From: Pseudeuparius sepicola
Taxonomy: Eukaryota > Arthropoda > Insecta > Coleoptera > Anthribidae
Direction of reading: 5' to 3'
DNA length: 64,000 nucleotides
Assembly: GCA_963920635.1 (NCBI GenBank)
Contig: OY987299.1
Location: 24,320,901 to 24,384,900 of the forward strand
Of the stretch, positions 37,575 to 47,876 are shown one piece after another. The position numbers and the translations under genes were made by a program. The notes beneath the pieces are model-generated. The model had not been told where the DNA came from, searched no databases, and worked only from the letters and a program-made list of their open reading frames with translations. Within the stretch, counting starts at the first letter, position 1, and each line of letters begins with the position of its first letter.

Positions 37575-38614
37575 TTCTTTGTTGTATTCTGTTAGGGATG
37601 TTCTGTACTCATCCCAATTCCCTGAGCTTTTAGCTCTGTTGAATAATTTTCTTGTCTTGGCCTTAAGTCTGCCAAGTTCCCTGTTCCACCATGGTACATC
37701 TCTGGATGTAGTCTTTTGTGTTACCGGGCAGTTGTCCTCAAATGACGATATTATTATGTTATTTAAATTAACAGAGGCTCTTTCCAGTTCCTCTACGCTT
37801 TCGATGGAGTAGGTAATTTCCCTCGACTTCCGACCTTATGTGTTCCTTGTAAAGGACCCAGTCGGTTAGTCTAGGATTCCTACGTTCTTCGATGCATGTG
37901 ACCGCAGCCTCTATGTCAAATCGTATGTGCATATGATCCGACATTGATTGATTCTGTTATAAATGAACTAGCTAGAGTTATGTCTAAAACTTCTTTCCTA
38001 ATTGCATTCATAAAAGTAGGGGTATTACCTTTGTTGATTATGTCTATGTTATTAGCCGACAAAAATTCAAGTAGGTACTCACCTCTGGGGTTGATATTCG
38101 AGCTGCCCCACATTGTGTGGGGCACAATGTACACAATGTACTGCTTGTTCTTTTTCTTGCACCAGGTGATGAGGCGCTTAACTTCCTCTGGTGGTGCTTG
38201 AGACTCGTCGCCGGGGAAATAGGCCGAGGCTATAATAATACGCCTCTTGCCCCCCTCAGTTGGGACTTCCGCCTCTATGGCCACCAAGTCTCTTGTTGTA
38301 AATTCTGAAATGGAAAAGAAGTTTACATTATTGCAGAGCAGTATTGCTGCTCTTGGTTTATCGTGTACGGTGCTATACAGTAACTTACACGATTTTGATG
38401 GGAGTCCACACACTCGTCCTCTACTGATCCAGGGCTCTTGGATTAGCCCAATTCCGAAATTGCCCTTGATAAATCTCCTGCTAAGCACACTCGAGGCGGC
38501 TTTTGAGTGCTGGAGATTTATCTGCAGGCATCGAATATTACTCGACATTTTTGGAGGTATCCTTGGGGCTTTCTGGTTGGCCCCTTGGCTTGCCTCCAAC
38601 AGCCTTCTTTTCAT
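37575..38614 (-). pseudogene. ORF2 N-terminal part: AP endonuclease domain
   Basis: LQINLQHSKAA, IGLIQEPWISRG and IIIASAYFPGD are the first endonuclease motifs, and LDITLASS comes near its end. The open frame stops at 37916, and related sequence (NPRLTDWVLYKEH) follows in another frame. The start probably overlaps the end of ORF1. Confidence 0.75.
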
Positions 38615-39027
38615 CCTCTTTAGGCTTTTTGCCTTTAGGCGGAATTGGCTGACTAGCTGATTTCTTAGGCTCTTGTTTGCCTTTATCTGCTACTTTTGCT
38701 GAGCCACTTGGTTTCTGCGTGCCCTGTCTCTGTTTGATTCCAGAGGGACCTGGTTGTGCCCTTTCCTGGGAACCTTTGCTTGAGGTCTTTGGCTTACTAG
38801 CTCTTGGCCTTACTTGAGTTTGGCCAAATCTGTAGTTCACCTTGTTGCCTCTTTTGCTCAGAGCCTCCACCGATTGGTGATCTACTGAGAGGGTCAGTTC
38901 TACTGTGGGGCCGCTGGATGATCTCCTAAGCACCCTCCAGTTTGTTGCTGCGATTCCTTCATTTTGGGCCTCTAACAGCTTGAGAATCTTCTCGTTCGAG
39001 TAGTCCTCACTTCCTGGGAAATAGGCA
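38538..39027 (-). pseudogene. ORF1 of the I/LOA-like element, N-terminus missing
   Basis: The conserved core NWRVLRRSSSGPTVELTLSV followed by DHQSVEALSKRGNKVNYRFG resembles the DUF4780-type domain seen in insect non-LTR ORF1 proteins. A Lys/Pro/Ser-rich basic tail follows to the stop at 38538. The frame opens directly at the truncation point. Confidence 0.65.
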
Positions 39028-39455
39028 ACAGATGATATTGACATGTGAGAATTTTTGATAGATCATTTATATAAATAACAAAAAGTAATGGACCCAAAAC
39101 ACTTCCTTGTGGAACTCCTACATTCACATCTTCAAGACAAGAAACATTTTTTCCACATCTAACCTTTTGTTTTCTATGTGTTAAATAATTTTGAAACCAC
39201 TTTAATGCTAAATTTTCAATGCCATAAAATTTTAATTTTTCTAACAATTTTGATCTATCGATGGTTTCAAAAGCCCTTTTTAAATCTAAAAAAACTATTC
39301 CCACCAATTTGCTTTCATCCAAGGCATTTTTCCATTCATTAAGTACATATTGAACTGCACATTCACAACTATAATTTTGTCGAAAACCTGACTATGAAAC
39401 TCACATAATATATTATTATCTTCTATAAATTGTGCAAATTGAATATTATACAACT
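39028..39455 (-). pseudogene. 5' part of the interrupted RT (palm domain)
   Basis: DESKLVGIVFLDLKRAFETI and GVPQGSVLGPLLFVIYINDL are palm motifs. Upstream, QNYSCECAVQYVLNEWK is reached after a frameshift near 39390. The frame runs into the inserted element at 39027. Confidence 0.8.
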
Positions 39456-39946
39456 TTTTCTAGGTATATTGTACGTTAGGGTGGCAAACTCATTGCGCAT
39501 CAATCGCCTAAACTTATTTTTGTTTGAAAGGCCTTCGAAAACCGCTTCTTTGGGGATGCAAATTCAGGGCCAGCTACGATTTTTCTTATACCCCTGATTT
39601 TCACCAAAAACCTTGACATGGTGGGCATGAGCGAAACCTGGCTCAATAAAAAACACTACAATATGGAAATTTAGTAATCCCCAATTATGTAAAGCAAAAA
39701 TAGCAGATAACACACCTTCCATGTCACATTCCCTCTATTTAGTTTCCCATCGGATCAGGGGATCCGTAAACTGAAGCTAATAAGATTCGCACAGGGAGAA
39801 ATGTCTGATAATAAAGAAAAAATGAGATGCATTATTTATAAGGAGCAAGATTTTGTGCATAATATAGATCATTTTTCTAAGGAGAACTTATGTGTCCTCT
39901 AAGTGAAATTTGGTTTTGCAGTTATTTGCCTGCTTCGTCATTACCC
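39456..39946 (+). pseudogene. Repeat fragments incl. a short endonuclease relic
   Basis: 39510-39620 matches the fold-back family at 17529 (GAAAGGCCTTC, AAAACCGCTTCTT). At about 39609-39653 the plus strand reads LDMVGMSETWLNKKH, typical of a non-LTR AP endonuclease motif, but only about 15 codons remain. The rest is unrecognised. Confidence 0.4.
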
Positions 39947-41442
39947 TGTAGCGTTTCGCCATATTTTTTTATTTGTAGATGTGTTAAAGTCACTAAGTTA
40001 GATGCTATAGGTTGGGTCGAGTTTATTGGAGAGAAAATGATTGAGTTTTTCACTGCCACTTCGCTGTGCATTTCCCATCATATTCAGAAAGGTTAGTAAT
40101 TGTACTCTGCCGTCTAAAACCGCTTGTTCTGTGGAATAAATTAGGGCAAACTAGATTGGTAAGTCCTTACCTGGTCAACGCCGGTTTTTCCGTGGCGAAC
40201 TTAAGTTTTTGTGGCGCCCGGTGGTACCTACCGTTTTTGTTGGAAAAAAAGGCAGTCTGGGCTGAACCGTTGGCGAAATCTTTGGATTATTTCGTCCTCG
40301 GAATATTTTTGATATCTTCTGGAGTGCCGTACCTTGCCCTGCCTTACTTTGCCTATCGTTTGCATTCTGGAGAGCCAGTATCGCCTGGTGGACTGATTCT
40401 TTTTAAGTGGGTAAGCTCGTTTTTATTATTCTTTTTGAATTCGACATTTTTTTATGATCTTGTAGGCATACTTCCTGCCCGAGTGATTGGGACTGTTATA
40501 CCCATATCCAGTTCTTTCATCCCTGTGTCACAGAAAGCCTGCAGCTTTGTCTAGTTATCTAAGAAAACCCACAAGAAAGTGGTAAGTGTACAAGTTAGGT
40601 CATAACTATGAGATAGATCGAATTGGTGCCTATTTTAGGGTTTTCTATTGGGATGGAGCTTACGACAGTTGCTATAGTTTCTTGCATTAATTGGAATAGA
40701 TAGAGAGAGAGCTATCCCTGGATTCAGTGGCGTCCGAACCTACGCAGGGTGCAGCAAAGACGGTTGCAGCGAACTGCTGTCTACACCCGACAAGCGGTTC
40801 TGCCAGTTTGGTTTTCTCCTCCGGCTCTTCCCGACTCAACGCCAAACCAGATAAGTGGTGAACACGTATTATTGTCTGACGTTACAATCGAGTTATTTTC
40901 TCGCACACTACAAGCAAACTTAGTATCTACCTACTTACTGTGGTCATAATAAGACCCCCCTCATTTTATTTTGAATAGTGATCATATTATTACATAATAC
41001 TTTTGTCATAAAAGTAAAAGTGTAAACTTTAAGAGTTCTAACTTGAAAAGTGCTTGTTACTATAATGCAATTTAATATATTTTTGTGCACGTCTCTAATG
41101 ACATGTCATAAATAAGTTCATATCCATTTGTAGACGGTTGAGTTCATCCAGATGGATGACTTTTGTTTGTAGGTAGGTCCTACGCCTATTAAAAATGTGT
41201 TTTACATACAAGTTGTGTTTCATTGTTCACATCATTGCAAAGTGACACTTGTTTTTTAATCAATGTGGTTTTCCAGTTTTCCAAAAAAAAGCTCGGTGGC
41301 GCCCTTTTTATTTTTTTATGAACATTTATTTGCTTTACGTTAAAATAAATTGAATTGAAAATCTCCTTGCCCACGAACCCTGCTCTTCACCAACCCCATA
41401 GCTGCCGTACGCATTGTGCACTACCCTTAAGGTAGAGTTACA
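39947..41442 (+). repeat. 5' LTR (1496 bp)
   Basis: Begins TGTAGCGTTTCGCC and ends AGAGTTACA. By eye it is about 98% identical to the 3' copy. Differences include a 6-bp CTTCCC-type indel near 40826 and small indels in T runs. The 162-residue frame inside it is present in both LTRs and is probably incidental. Confidence 0.93.
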
Positions 41443-41958
41443 CAAATGGCGACCAACGTTTGGGGCTTGAGATTTTGAGTCATTTCCTAGTTTATTTTAA
41501 ATTACTTTTTTTTCATTTTTTGCCTTTGCAGTGATGTTAGCAATATAAAAAAAAATAATAACTTGTCTGGTTATTCGTCTCGGGGAGGGTGAGAGATATC
41601 ATAGGCTCGAGATTTTTTACTATCTAAACAATAGTGAGTAGACGTAGTAGATAAGACGTCCTGAATTTTACTAGGATGGCTTAAACTCTCTATAAAATAT
41701 CTAACGTTATTCGGTTCTGGTTGGAAGTGCTGGACATTGTTTTTTGTTAGTTTTTTGTCGTATGCCTTTTCGAAGATTTTTTGAGGCACTTGGAATCGGT
41801 GGTCAGTTTTTTCTCGTTCTAAACAGCGATATTTATCTCTAATTTTAAATTTATAACTATACAGGGGCGTTTAAAACCTTGTTTACAAACATTGTTATAA
41901 AATTTGAAATTCGATAGTTTGGTTGTTGATAATAGTAGGTATCGTTCAGTCTCTCAAA
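41443..41958 (+). other. Retrotransposon leader between 5' LTR and gag
   Basis: It holds the likely primer-binding site at its start and no supported frame. Confidence 0.6.
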
Positions 41959-43580
41959 ATGGAGGACACTTTTCAGATCAAATATCTGGTTAGTGACGAA
42001 ATTGATTACGAATTAGCTATACGGGGCATAGTTACCAAACGAAATCTTACCGATAAAAGAAAAATGTTAGCACGTTTGTTGGCTAGGGAGTCAGCTAAAC
42101 CAGATGCGGAAGTCGACCTATCTGAATACAAAAAACTTATGCGGAAGAATCTGCGGAAATTAAAGCTTGCTTAGATGCCATTACATCTGCTGTTTCGGAG
42201 TTTGAGGGAGATGAATCAGATTCAGCTTTTGCACGTATCAAATCGCGACTTATACATATTGCTAAGCGTATCAAGCGCGTGAAAATCCCCGAGGATAACG
42301 AAGAAGAAGCAGAGCGTTTCAAAATGGAATCCTTTGGTACGACTCTCCAGTGAGAGGGTGACTTATTTGATAAGCTGCCTAAAGAGGCAAATTTTAAGCC
42401 AAAGGCTGATTCTTTTCCTGTCCTTCCTATGCCTCCTACTGTAGTGACTTACGTACATAAATCTTACATTTCTGAATGGCCTTTAAAATTTTCTGGGGAT
42501 TCGAAAAAATTATACGATTTTATCGAACGTGTTTCTGAGTTGGCTCATTCTCGCAAAGTGTCTGACGAAGAATTATTTGAGTCTGCGGTCGAACTTTTTA
42601 CCGGCAGCGCTTTCCCTTGGTTCAGGAGCATAAAGGGTTATGTTAATAGCTGGGAAACTCTGGTAGATAGGTTAAAGACCGACTTTTTGCCTGCTCATTG
42701 TGAGGAGGACATTTGGGAACAAATTAAGTGTCGAAAACAGAAATCGGGAAAGTCTGTCGTAATATTTATTGCCAAATGGAAAATCTTTTTTGTAGGTTGT
42801 CACATCCACCTCTAGAGTCAACTAAGGTTAAGCATATAAGAAAGAACTTGCTCCCAGATTTTATTTCTCAGCTCGCTCTCTCAGATATCGAGTCAGTAAA
42901 TCAGCTTAGTTTACTTTGTAGAAAATTAGAAGAAGCTTCTGAACTTAAAGCGAATGCGTACGCCATGACAGAAGTATCTACCATCCGAGATGTGCCAACA
43001 CAGAAATCGAACTCGAATGCCTCGAATCAAAATAAAAGTTCTCCAAACAGAAAAAGTTTGTATAACAAAACTGTGTCTAATAACGCTTCAACGTCCGCAT
43101 TTTCTCGTTCTGAAACCAGAAGTAGTAATGCGCCTACAAAAATGCCAAGTGTAGTCACTTGCTGGAATTGCCTACAGCTAAACCATACGTATAATAATTG
43201 TTGCCTAAAACGCAAAGTATTTTGTTATCGGTGTGGACATCCAGGTGTCAAACTTTCGGAATGTCCAAAATGTTCCTCAAAAAACGAGTGAGTGAAGAAC
43301 CTGGGAGTAGTCCCCAGCATTCCTCATCACCTACGGTGGCTACAAATTTCTATTACCGTAATTCCTCAACTTTTCCGTCACGAAAAAATAATAAGTCGTT
43401 TCCTCTTTGCACTAATCCGACACCATCGGCGTCGCGAAATAATTTCACTGATCTCAAGGACCGCTCAAACTGGCTGCAAAAGCTAAAACTCTTTTTTTTT
43501 TCAAACAAACACGAAATTGTTCAACTTTTTAGTACAATGGAAGATGACAACCGGCCATATATAGTAGTAAGTGTGTATAA
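41959..43580 (+). pseudogene. gag of the Gypsy-type element, broken
   Basis: The first frame (41959-42174) is acidic and helical. It ends at a stop, and related coding sequence continues in another frame to about 42352. A Gag-like core follows at 42429-42770 (LFTGSAFPWFRSIKGY, WETLVDRLKTDF), shifts frame near 42770, and runs to 43291. Two zinc knuckles lie at about 43160-43275: CWNCLQLNHTYNNC (C-X2-C-X4-H-X4-C) and CYRCGHPGVKLSEC, where the expected His is Val. At least three breaks make this copy non-functional. Confidence 0.8.
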
Positions 43581-43590
43581 CAAAGAGATC

Positions 43591-44240
43591 CACGGGCGTA
43601 GCCAAGGGGGGGGTTTCGGGGGTTCAACCCCCCCCCCCCAAATAAGCAAAATATTACCTAAAAATACGAGGAGTGAAGAGTTAAATTATTATTACGTTTG
43701 AATATATGTAGTAATAGTAGCGCCTAGCGCCATCTTTTGACGAGAAGCAGACGCAGTTGCAGCCGAACTTGCCTACCCCGAAATCTAGTTTGGAATGCCT
43801 AGATATGTGCGATAAAAACCTTTATCCTAATATTTACACATTACTACAAATCTTGGCTACCATTCCTGTATATCCACTGCTACCCCAGAAAGGTCTTTGT
43901 CGAGCCTAAGGAGACTGAAAAACTATTTACGAAACACTACAAGTAAAAACAGACTTAATGGTTTGGCTCTAATGAACATTCACTATGGAACAGAAATTCA
44001 TGCAGATGAAGTAGTGGATATATTAAAGCCGAAGATTTCTTCTTTAATGGTTTTAGATTTAGCGCAGAGGAACGAAATTAATTTATCCATTTCATTTAAA
44101 GTTAACAACTTTATAAATATGTCGTAGTTTTTCGGATGAATATATAGATATTAAATTTCATGTAAGTATATTTTTGTTGTTTTATTTACTTCTCAAACTA
44201 AACCCCCCCCCCCCAAAACTAAATCCTGGCTACGCCCGTG
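43591..44240 (+). mobile_element. 650-bp hAT element inserted in the retrotransposon protease region
   Basis: The ends CACGGGCGTAGCCA and TGGCTACGCCCGTG are perfect inverted repeats flanked by exact 8-bp duplications AAGAGATC (43583-43590 and 44241-44248). Long C runs (43629-43639 and 44205-44215) lie near both ends. Only the last part of a transposase remains. Confidence 0.93.
43882..44127 (+). pseudogene. hAT transposase C-terminal (hATC dimerisation) remnant
   Basis: The frame reads SSLRRLKNYLRNTTSKNRLN followed by GLALMNIHYG, the hATC signature of the ZMYM1-like hAT group, and stops at 44127. The DNA-binding and catalytic parts are deleted. Confidence 0.85.
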
Positions 44241-44248
44241 AAGAGATC

Positions 44249-47200
44249 ACTGCTCTTTTAGATACCGGCTGTACCACATCCGTTGTAGGAGCAGCAGGTA
44301 TACCTTTATTGAAGTCCTGGAATCTAGTTTTCAACGATAGCGCTAATATTGTAGTTGTGACTGCTGATGGAACGCGGAGGACTGTTGAAAGTTATGTTGA
44401 TTTGCCGATCACGGTGGAAAACATTTGTGAAGTTTTAAAAGTTTTAGTCGTTCCATCTTTACCTCATTCGTTTATATTGGGCAGCGACTTCTCAAAGAAA
44501 TTCGACATTTTCGTCGATTATAAAAATAACACCTGGAACACACAGAAAGATACCGTTGGTATTAAGATTTCTCTGCTAAACATATCGCCGCCATTAACAT
44601 CGGACTTTCTTTTCATGTTAGACGATCTCACGTTTGCACACCGCAGCATTGCGAAAAAAGTTATTGACTCTTTTAATGATATCAGTAGTGAAAAAGGTTT
44701 AGGACGCACCAATTTGGTCTCGATGGAAATCGACACTGGTGACGCCAAACCTTTCAAAAAACGTCCGTATGTACTGTCACCATATATGATGAAAATTCTA
44801 AATAGGGAACTTGATGATATGTTGCGCTTGGGTGTGGTAGAACCTTCACAGAGCCCGTGGTGCTCCCCGGTGTTGCTTGTTAAAAAAGCCAATAATGAAT
44901 ACCGTTTCTGTTTTGATGGGCGGGCCTTAAATGAAATTACAAAGCACGATAGCTACCCGATGCCCAACATAGACAGGATTCTAAATATGTTGAGGGGAGC
45001 AAATTTCATTTCCAGTATAGATCTGCGGAAAAGTTTCTGGCAGATTCCATTATCTCCTGCCTCTAGAGAAAAAACGGCATTTAGTGTAATTGGTAGGGGT
45101 CAATTTCATTTTGTAACCATGCCATTTGGGTTGTGCAATGCAGCCCAAATGCAACAACGTCTTGTTGATTCCATTTTCGGTCCAAAGTATGAACCGAGAG
45201 TTTTCTGTTTTCTCGATGATATAATTGTCTGTAGCGAAACGTTTGAGGAACACGTGCAACTAATTACCGAAGTGAAGGACCGACTTAAGATGGCTGGACT
45301 GACGATAAACCTGAAGAAATGTGAATTTCTAAAGAAATCCCTTAAATTTCTTGGTTTCATAGTGGGCTCCAATTCACTTAAGACGGATCCTGAGAAGGTT
45401 GCGTGTATAGCAAATTACTCAAGCCCTACCACAACTACAGAAATAAAAAGGTTTATTGGTATGTGCTCGTGGTACCGTAGGTTCATCAAGGATTTTTCTG
45501 CCCTAGTCTCCCCTATCAATGATCTCTTGAGGGGCAAAAAGAAAAAGCAGTCGATCTTGTGGACTCCCCAAGCTGAAGTTTCTTTTTTAGAAATTAAGCG
45601 ACTTTTAGTTTCAGGCCCTATTCTCTCCCAGCCTGACTTTTCGCAACCATTTATAGTTGAATGCGACGCTAGTAGTACTGGTCTAGGCGGTGTGCTGGTT
45701 CAAAAAATAGATGGTACCGAACGGGTGATTTCCTACGCTAGTCGTTCACTCTCTCGGGCTGAACGCAATTATTCGGCTACGGAGCTCGAGTGTTTGGCGG
45801 TTATATTTTCAATAGAAAAGTTTCGTCCCTGGATAGAAGGAACTAAGTTTACGGTAGTGACCGATCCTTTTTCTTTATTATGGCTAAACCGTTTGCAAAA
45901 TGCAACTGGTAAATTGGCCCGCTGGGCAGTACGCCTGCGCCAGCATACGTTTAATTTAGTTCATAGGAAGGGTAGCTCAAATGTAGTTCCCGACTTCCTA
46001 AGTCGTATTCCTCACCCTGATTCACCAGATAAGGTTTCACATGAAAATTTAGTGTTAGTAGATACAGATCGTATCGACATATGGTATGACGAGTTAAGGC
46101 AGAAAATTAAACCATTCCCCGAAAATTACCCCCACTGGAAGGTGGAGAATAATTTTATTTTCAAATTTATCCCGTCTCGTTTGCCGCTCTCTTCCAATAT
46201 TTCTGAATGGAAATATGTAGTGGCAAAGCCCCAACGAAATGATATCATCAAAGCATGCCATGACCCTCCGACGGTAGGACACTTTGGATTCTCCAAAACT
46301 CTTGCCAGGATACAAGAGATTTACTTTTGGCCTAAAATGAGAGTCGACGTACAAAGGTATATTCGTAACTGTGTCATATGTGGGGCCCAAAAATCCTCCA
46401 CCAACCCGCCTCTTGGCCTTTTTGGTAAAGAGAAAAAGGTCGATTATCTCTTTCAGGTTATCGCATTAGACCTTATGGGACCTTTTCCTCGATCAAAGAA
46501 GGGCCATAAGTGGTTATTGGTGGTTGGAGATTGGTTTTCCAAGTATACGTTGCTCGTTCCTTTGCGGACTTCTAAAGCCCACGCAATAGAACGATTCTTG
46601 GAGGGCAAAGTATTTTTGGTATACGGCGTGCCTCAGTTTATTATCGCAGATAATGCCACCCAATTTTCTGGGAGAATTTTTAGGAATCTATCAGAGCGGT
46701 ACGAAGTTGAAAAAATATGGTTTAATGCCGTATACTCTCCACAGTGTAACTTCGTGGAGAGAATTAATAAAACCATAGGAACGGCTATTCGTTCATATGT
46801 TTCTGACAATGATAGATGGGATGATGAACTGTCAAAAATTCAATACGCCATCAATACGGCAAAACATGCTGTCACTGGCCATTCCCCCGCTTTTCTCGTC
46901 TTTGGCAGGCACCTCCCGATTTCTGGCCGATTCTATTCAGACCAGATTTCTCTATTCGAAGATGCGGAAATTCTTCCCGGTGATCGTGAAAGTTATGCCA
47001 CAAATCTCCTAGGCCTTCGCCACATTTTCTCCGAAGCTAGAGATCGCTTACACGCTGCCTATAATCGCAATGCGAAGCAGTATAATCTGCGCCGACGTAA
47101 CGCTTCTTTTAACATAGGTGATAAAGTTTGGAGGCGAAATAAAGTCTTATCTAGTGCCGCATCTAAGTTTTCTGCGAAGTTAGCCCCTCGTTTTGTACTC

Positions 47201-47359
47201 TGTACCGTGCAAAAGAAAATATCAAGATTAGTTTATGAGCTGGTCAATCCCGATGGTTCAAATGCCGGCAAATGGCACATTAAGGATATGAAACCGTGTG
47301 CGGGAGATGATGACCCTGACTTCTCAGAGGAGTCCTCAAATGATGATCATGATGGTTAA
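44249..47359 (+). CDS. Gypsy-type pol: protease-RT-RNase H-integrase
   Basis: A long intact frame starts upstream in hAT DNA and enters retrotransposon sequence at the target site. In order: aspartic protease LLDTGCTTSVVG (near 44256); RT with FDGRALNEITKHDSYPMPNI, MPFGLCNAAQ and catalytic FLDDIIV near 45205; RNase H DASSTGLGGVL near 45665; integrase H2C2 finger (HFGFSK...CVICGAQ) near 46270-46385; and DDE core with D near 46470, IADNAT near 46645 and FVERIN near 46755. The protease start lies on the far side of the hAT element, so this copy cannot make a normal polyprotein. The C-terminus is acidic (DDDPDFSEESSNDD). Confidence 0.9.
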   Translation, partial: TALLDTGCTTSVVGAAGIPLLKSWNLVFNDSANIVVVTADGTRRTVESYVDLPITVENICEVLKVLVVPSLPHSFILGSDFSKKFDIFVDYKNNTWNTQKDTVGIKISLLNISPPLTSDFLFMLDDLTFAHRSIAKKVIDSFNDISSEKGLGRTNLVSMEIDTGDAKPFKKRPYVLSPYMMKILNRELDDMLRLGVVEPSQSPWCSPVLLVKKANNEYRFCFDGRALNEITKHDSYPMPNIDRILNMLRGANFISSIDLRKSFWQIPLSPASREKTAFSVIGRGQFHFVTMPFGLCNAAQMQQRLVDSIFGPKYEPRVFCFLDDIIVCSETFEEHVQLITEVKDRLKMAGLTINLKKCEFLKKSLKFLGFIVGSNSLKTDPEKVACIANYSSPTTTTEIKRFIGMCSWYRRFIKDFSALVSPINDLLRGKKKKQSILWTPQAEVSFLEIKRLLVSGPILSQPDFSQPFIVECDASSTGLGGVLVQKIDGTERVISYASRSLSRAERNYSATELECLAVIFSIEKFRPWIEGTKFTVVTDPFSLLWLNRLQNATGKLARWAVRLRQHTFNLVHRKGSSNVVPDFLSRIPHPDSPDKVSHENLVLVDTDRIDIWYDELRQKIKPFPENYPHWKVENNFIFKFIPSRLPLSSNISEWKYVVAKPQRNDIIKACHDPPTVGHFGFSKTLARIQEIYFWPKMRVDVQRYIRNCVICGAQKSSTNPPLGLFGKEKKVDYLFQVIALDLMGPFPRSKKGHKWLLVVGDWFSKYTLLVPLRTSKAHAIERFLEGKVFLVYGVPQFIIADNATQFSGRIFRNLSERYEVEKIWFNAVYSPQCNFVERINKTIGTAIRSYVSDNDRWDDELSKIQYAINTAKHAVTGHSPAFLVFGRHLPISGRFYSDQISLFEDAEILPGDRESYATNLLGLRHIFSEARDRLHAAYNRNAKQYNLRRRNASFNIGDKVWRRNKVLSSAASKFSAKLAPRFVLCTVQKKISRLVYELVNPDGSNAGKWHIKDMKPCAGDDDPDFSEESSNDDHDG

Positions 47360-47876
47360 TTTATCATTTTAGTTACCTATTCGTACCAGAATTTGTGTCG
47401 GAGTATGGACGGCGCTATAAATAGTCTTCGGATGTTTGGAGTAGCACTCATCAGAATAGGTAGTGGTTTCCCGCGATAGGGAAGGATGAAGTGCCAAACA
47501 TTGCTGGCTCTGTGCTGTTCCAACCCCATGTCTCTGTTACTTTATAGTTATTGGATGATCAGGTAGATACACATGTAATTTTAGGGCTAATAAGTTTATT
47601 GTAAATACGTTTTTTATTTAAGTTTTCTTATAATTATTATTGTAGTTATGGGTATTGAGGATTGCAGAAATCCTGGTTACTAGGTAAATAGAGAGGCCCG
47701 TGGTTCTTGGACTTTACCGACTTTGACTTTTTCCAAATTTAGACCTTACCCGATCTGTTGCTCCACCTATTTTGATTCCTTCTAGGACGGTTGATACACG
47801 AAGTTATCATGCCACGGATCCTCTCAAAATTAAAAAAAAAGGGAAATACCTTTTTTTTCTTTTTGGAGGGGGGTAG
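47360..47876 (+). other. Retrotransposon 3' non-coding segment with polypurine tract
   Basis: There is no frame between the pol stop and the 3' LTR. T-rich runs and GGAGGGGGGTAG precede the LTR. Confidence 0.6.

Larger units (their letters stand above)
34900..39027 (-). mobile_element. 5'-truncated I/LOA-like non-LTR retrotransposon
   Basis: On the minus strand it holds the 3' part of ORF1, then ORF2 with AP endonuclease, RT and RNase H, then a TGTAGAT-type tail repeat at 34900-34914 (plus strand). Flanking AACAGAT copies (34893-34899 and 39028-39034) are the target duplication. RNase H after RT is known from the I, R1 and LOA groups; the exact clade is inferred. Confidence 0.85.
33972..39455 (-). 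mobile_element. Non-LTR retrotransposon (CR1/L2/Jockey-like), interrupted by another element
   Basis: The RT half at 39455-39028 contains FLDLKRAFETIDR and GVPQGSVLGPLLF. The other half resumes at 34899 with the LFADDAVLY catalytic motif and continues, with a frameshift near 34450, to about 34144. A (TAA)n run at 33972-33990 marks the 3' tail. The 4.1-kb element at 34900-39027 lies between the halves, flanked by direct copies of AACAGAT (plus strand). Confidence 0.85.

Noticed and set aside
40066..40554. 162-codon hydrophobic frame, repeated at 47996-48484
   Set aside because: It lies wholly within both LTRs. Its duplication is explained by the LTRs, and no family motif is seen.
44174..44240. 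Start of the 1061-residue frame as the true N-terminus of pol
   Set aside because: These codons are the right end of the hAT element, up to its inverted repeat and the AAGAGATC duplication.
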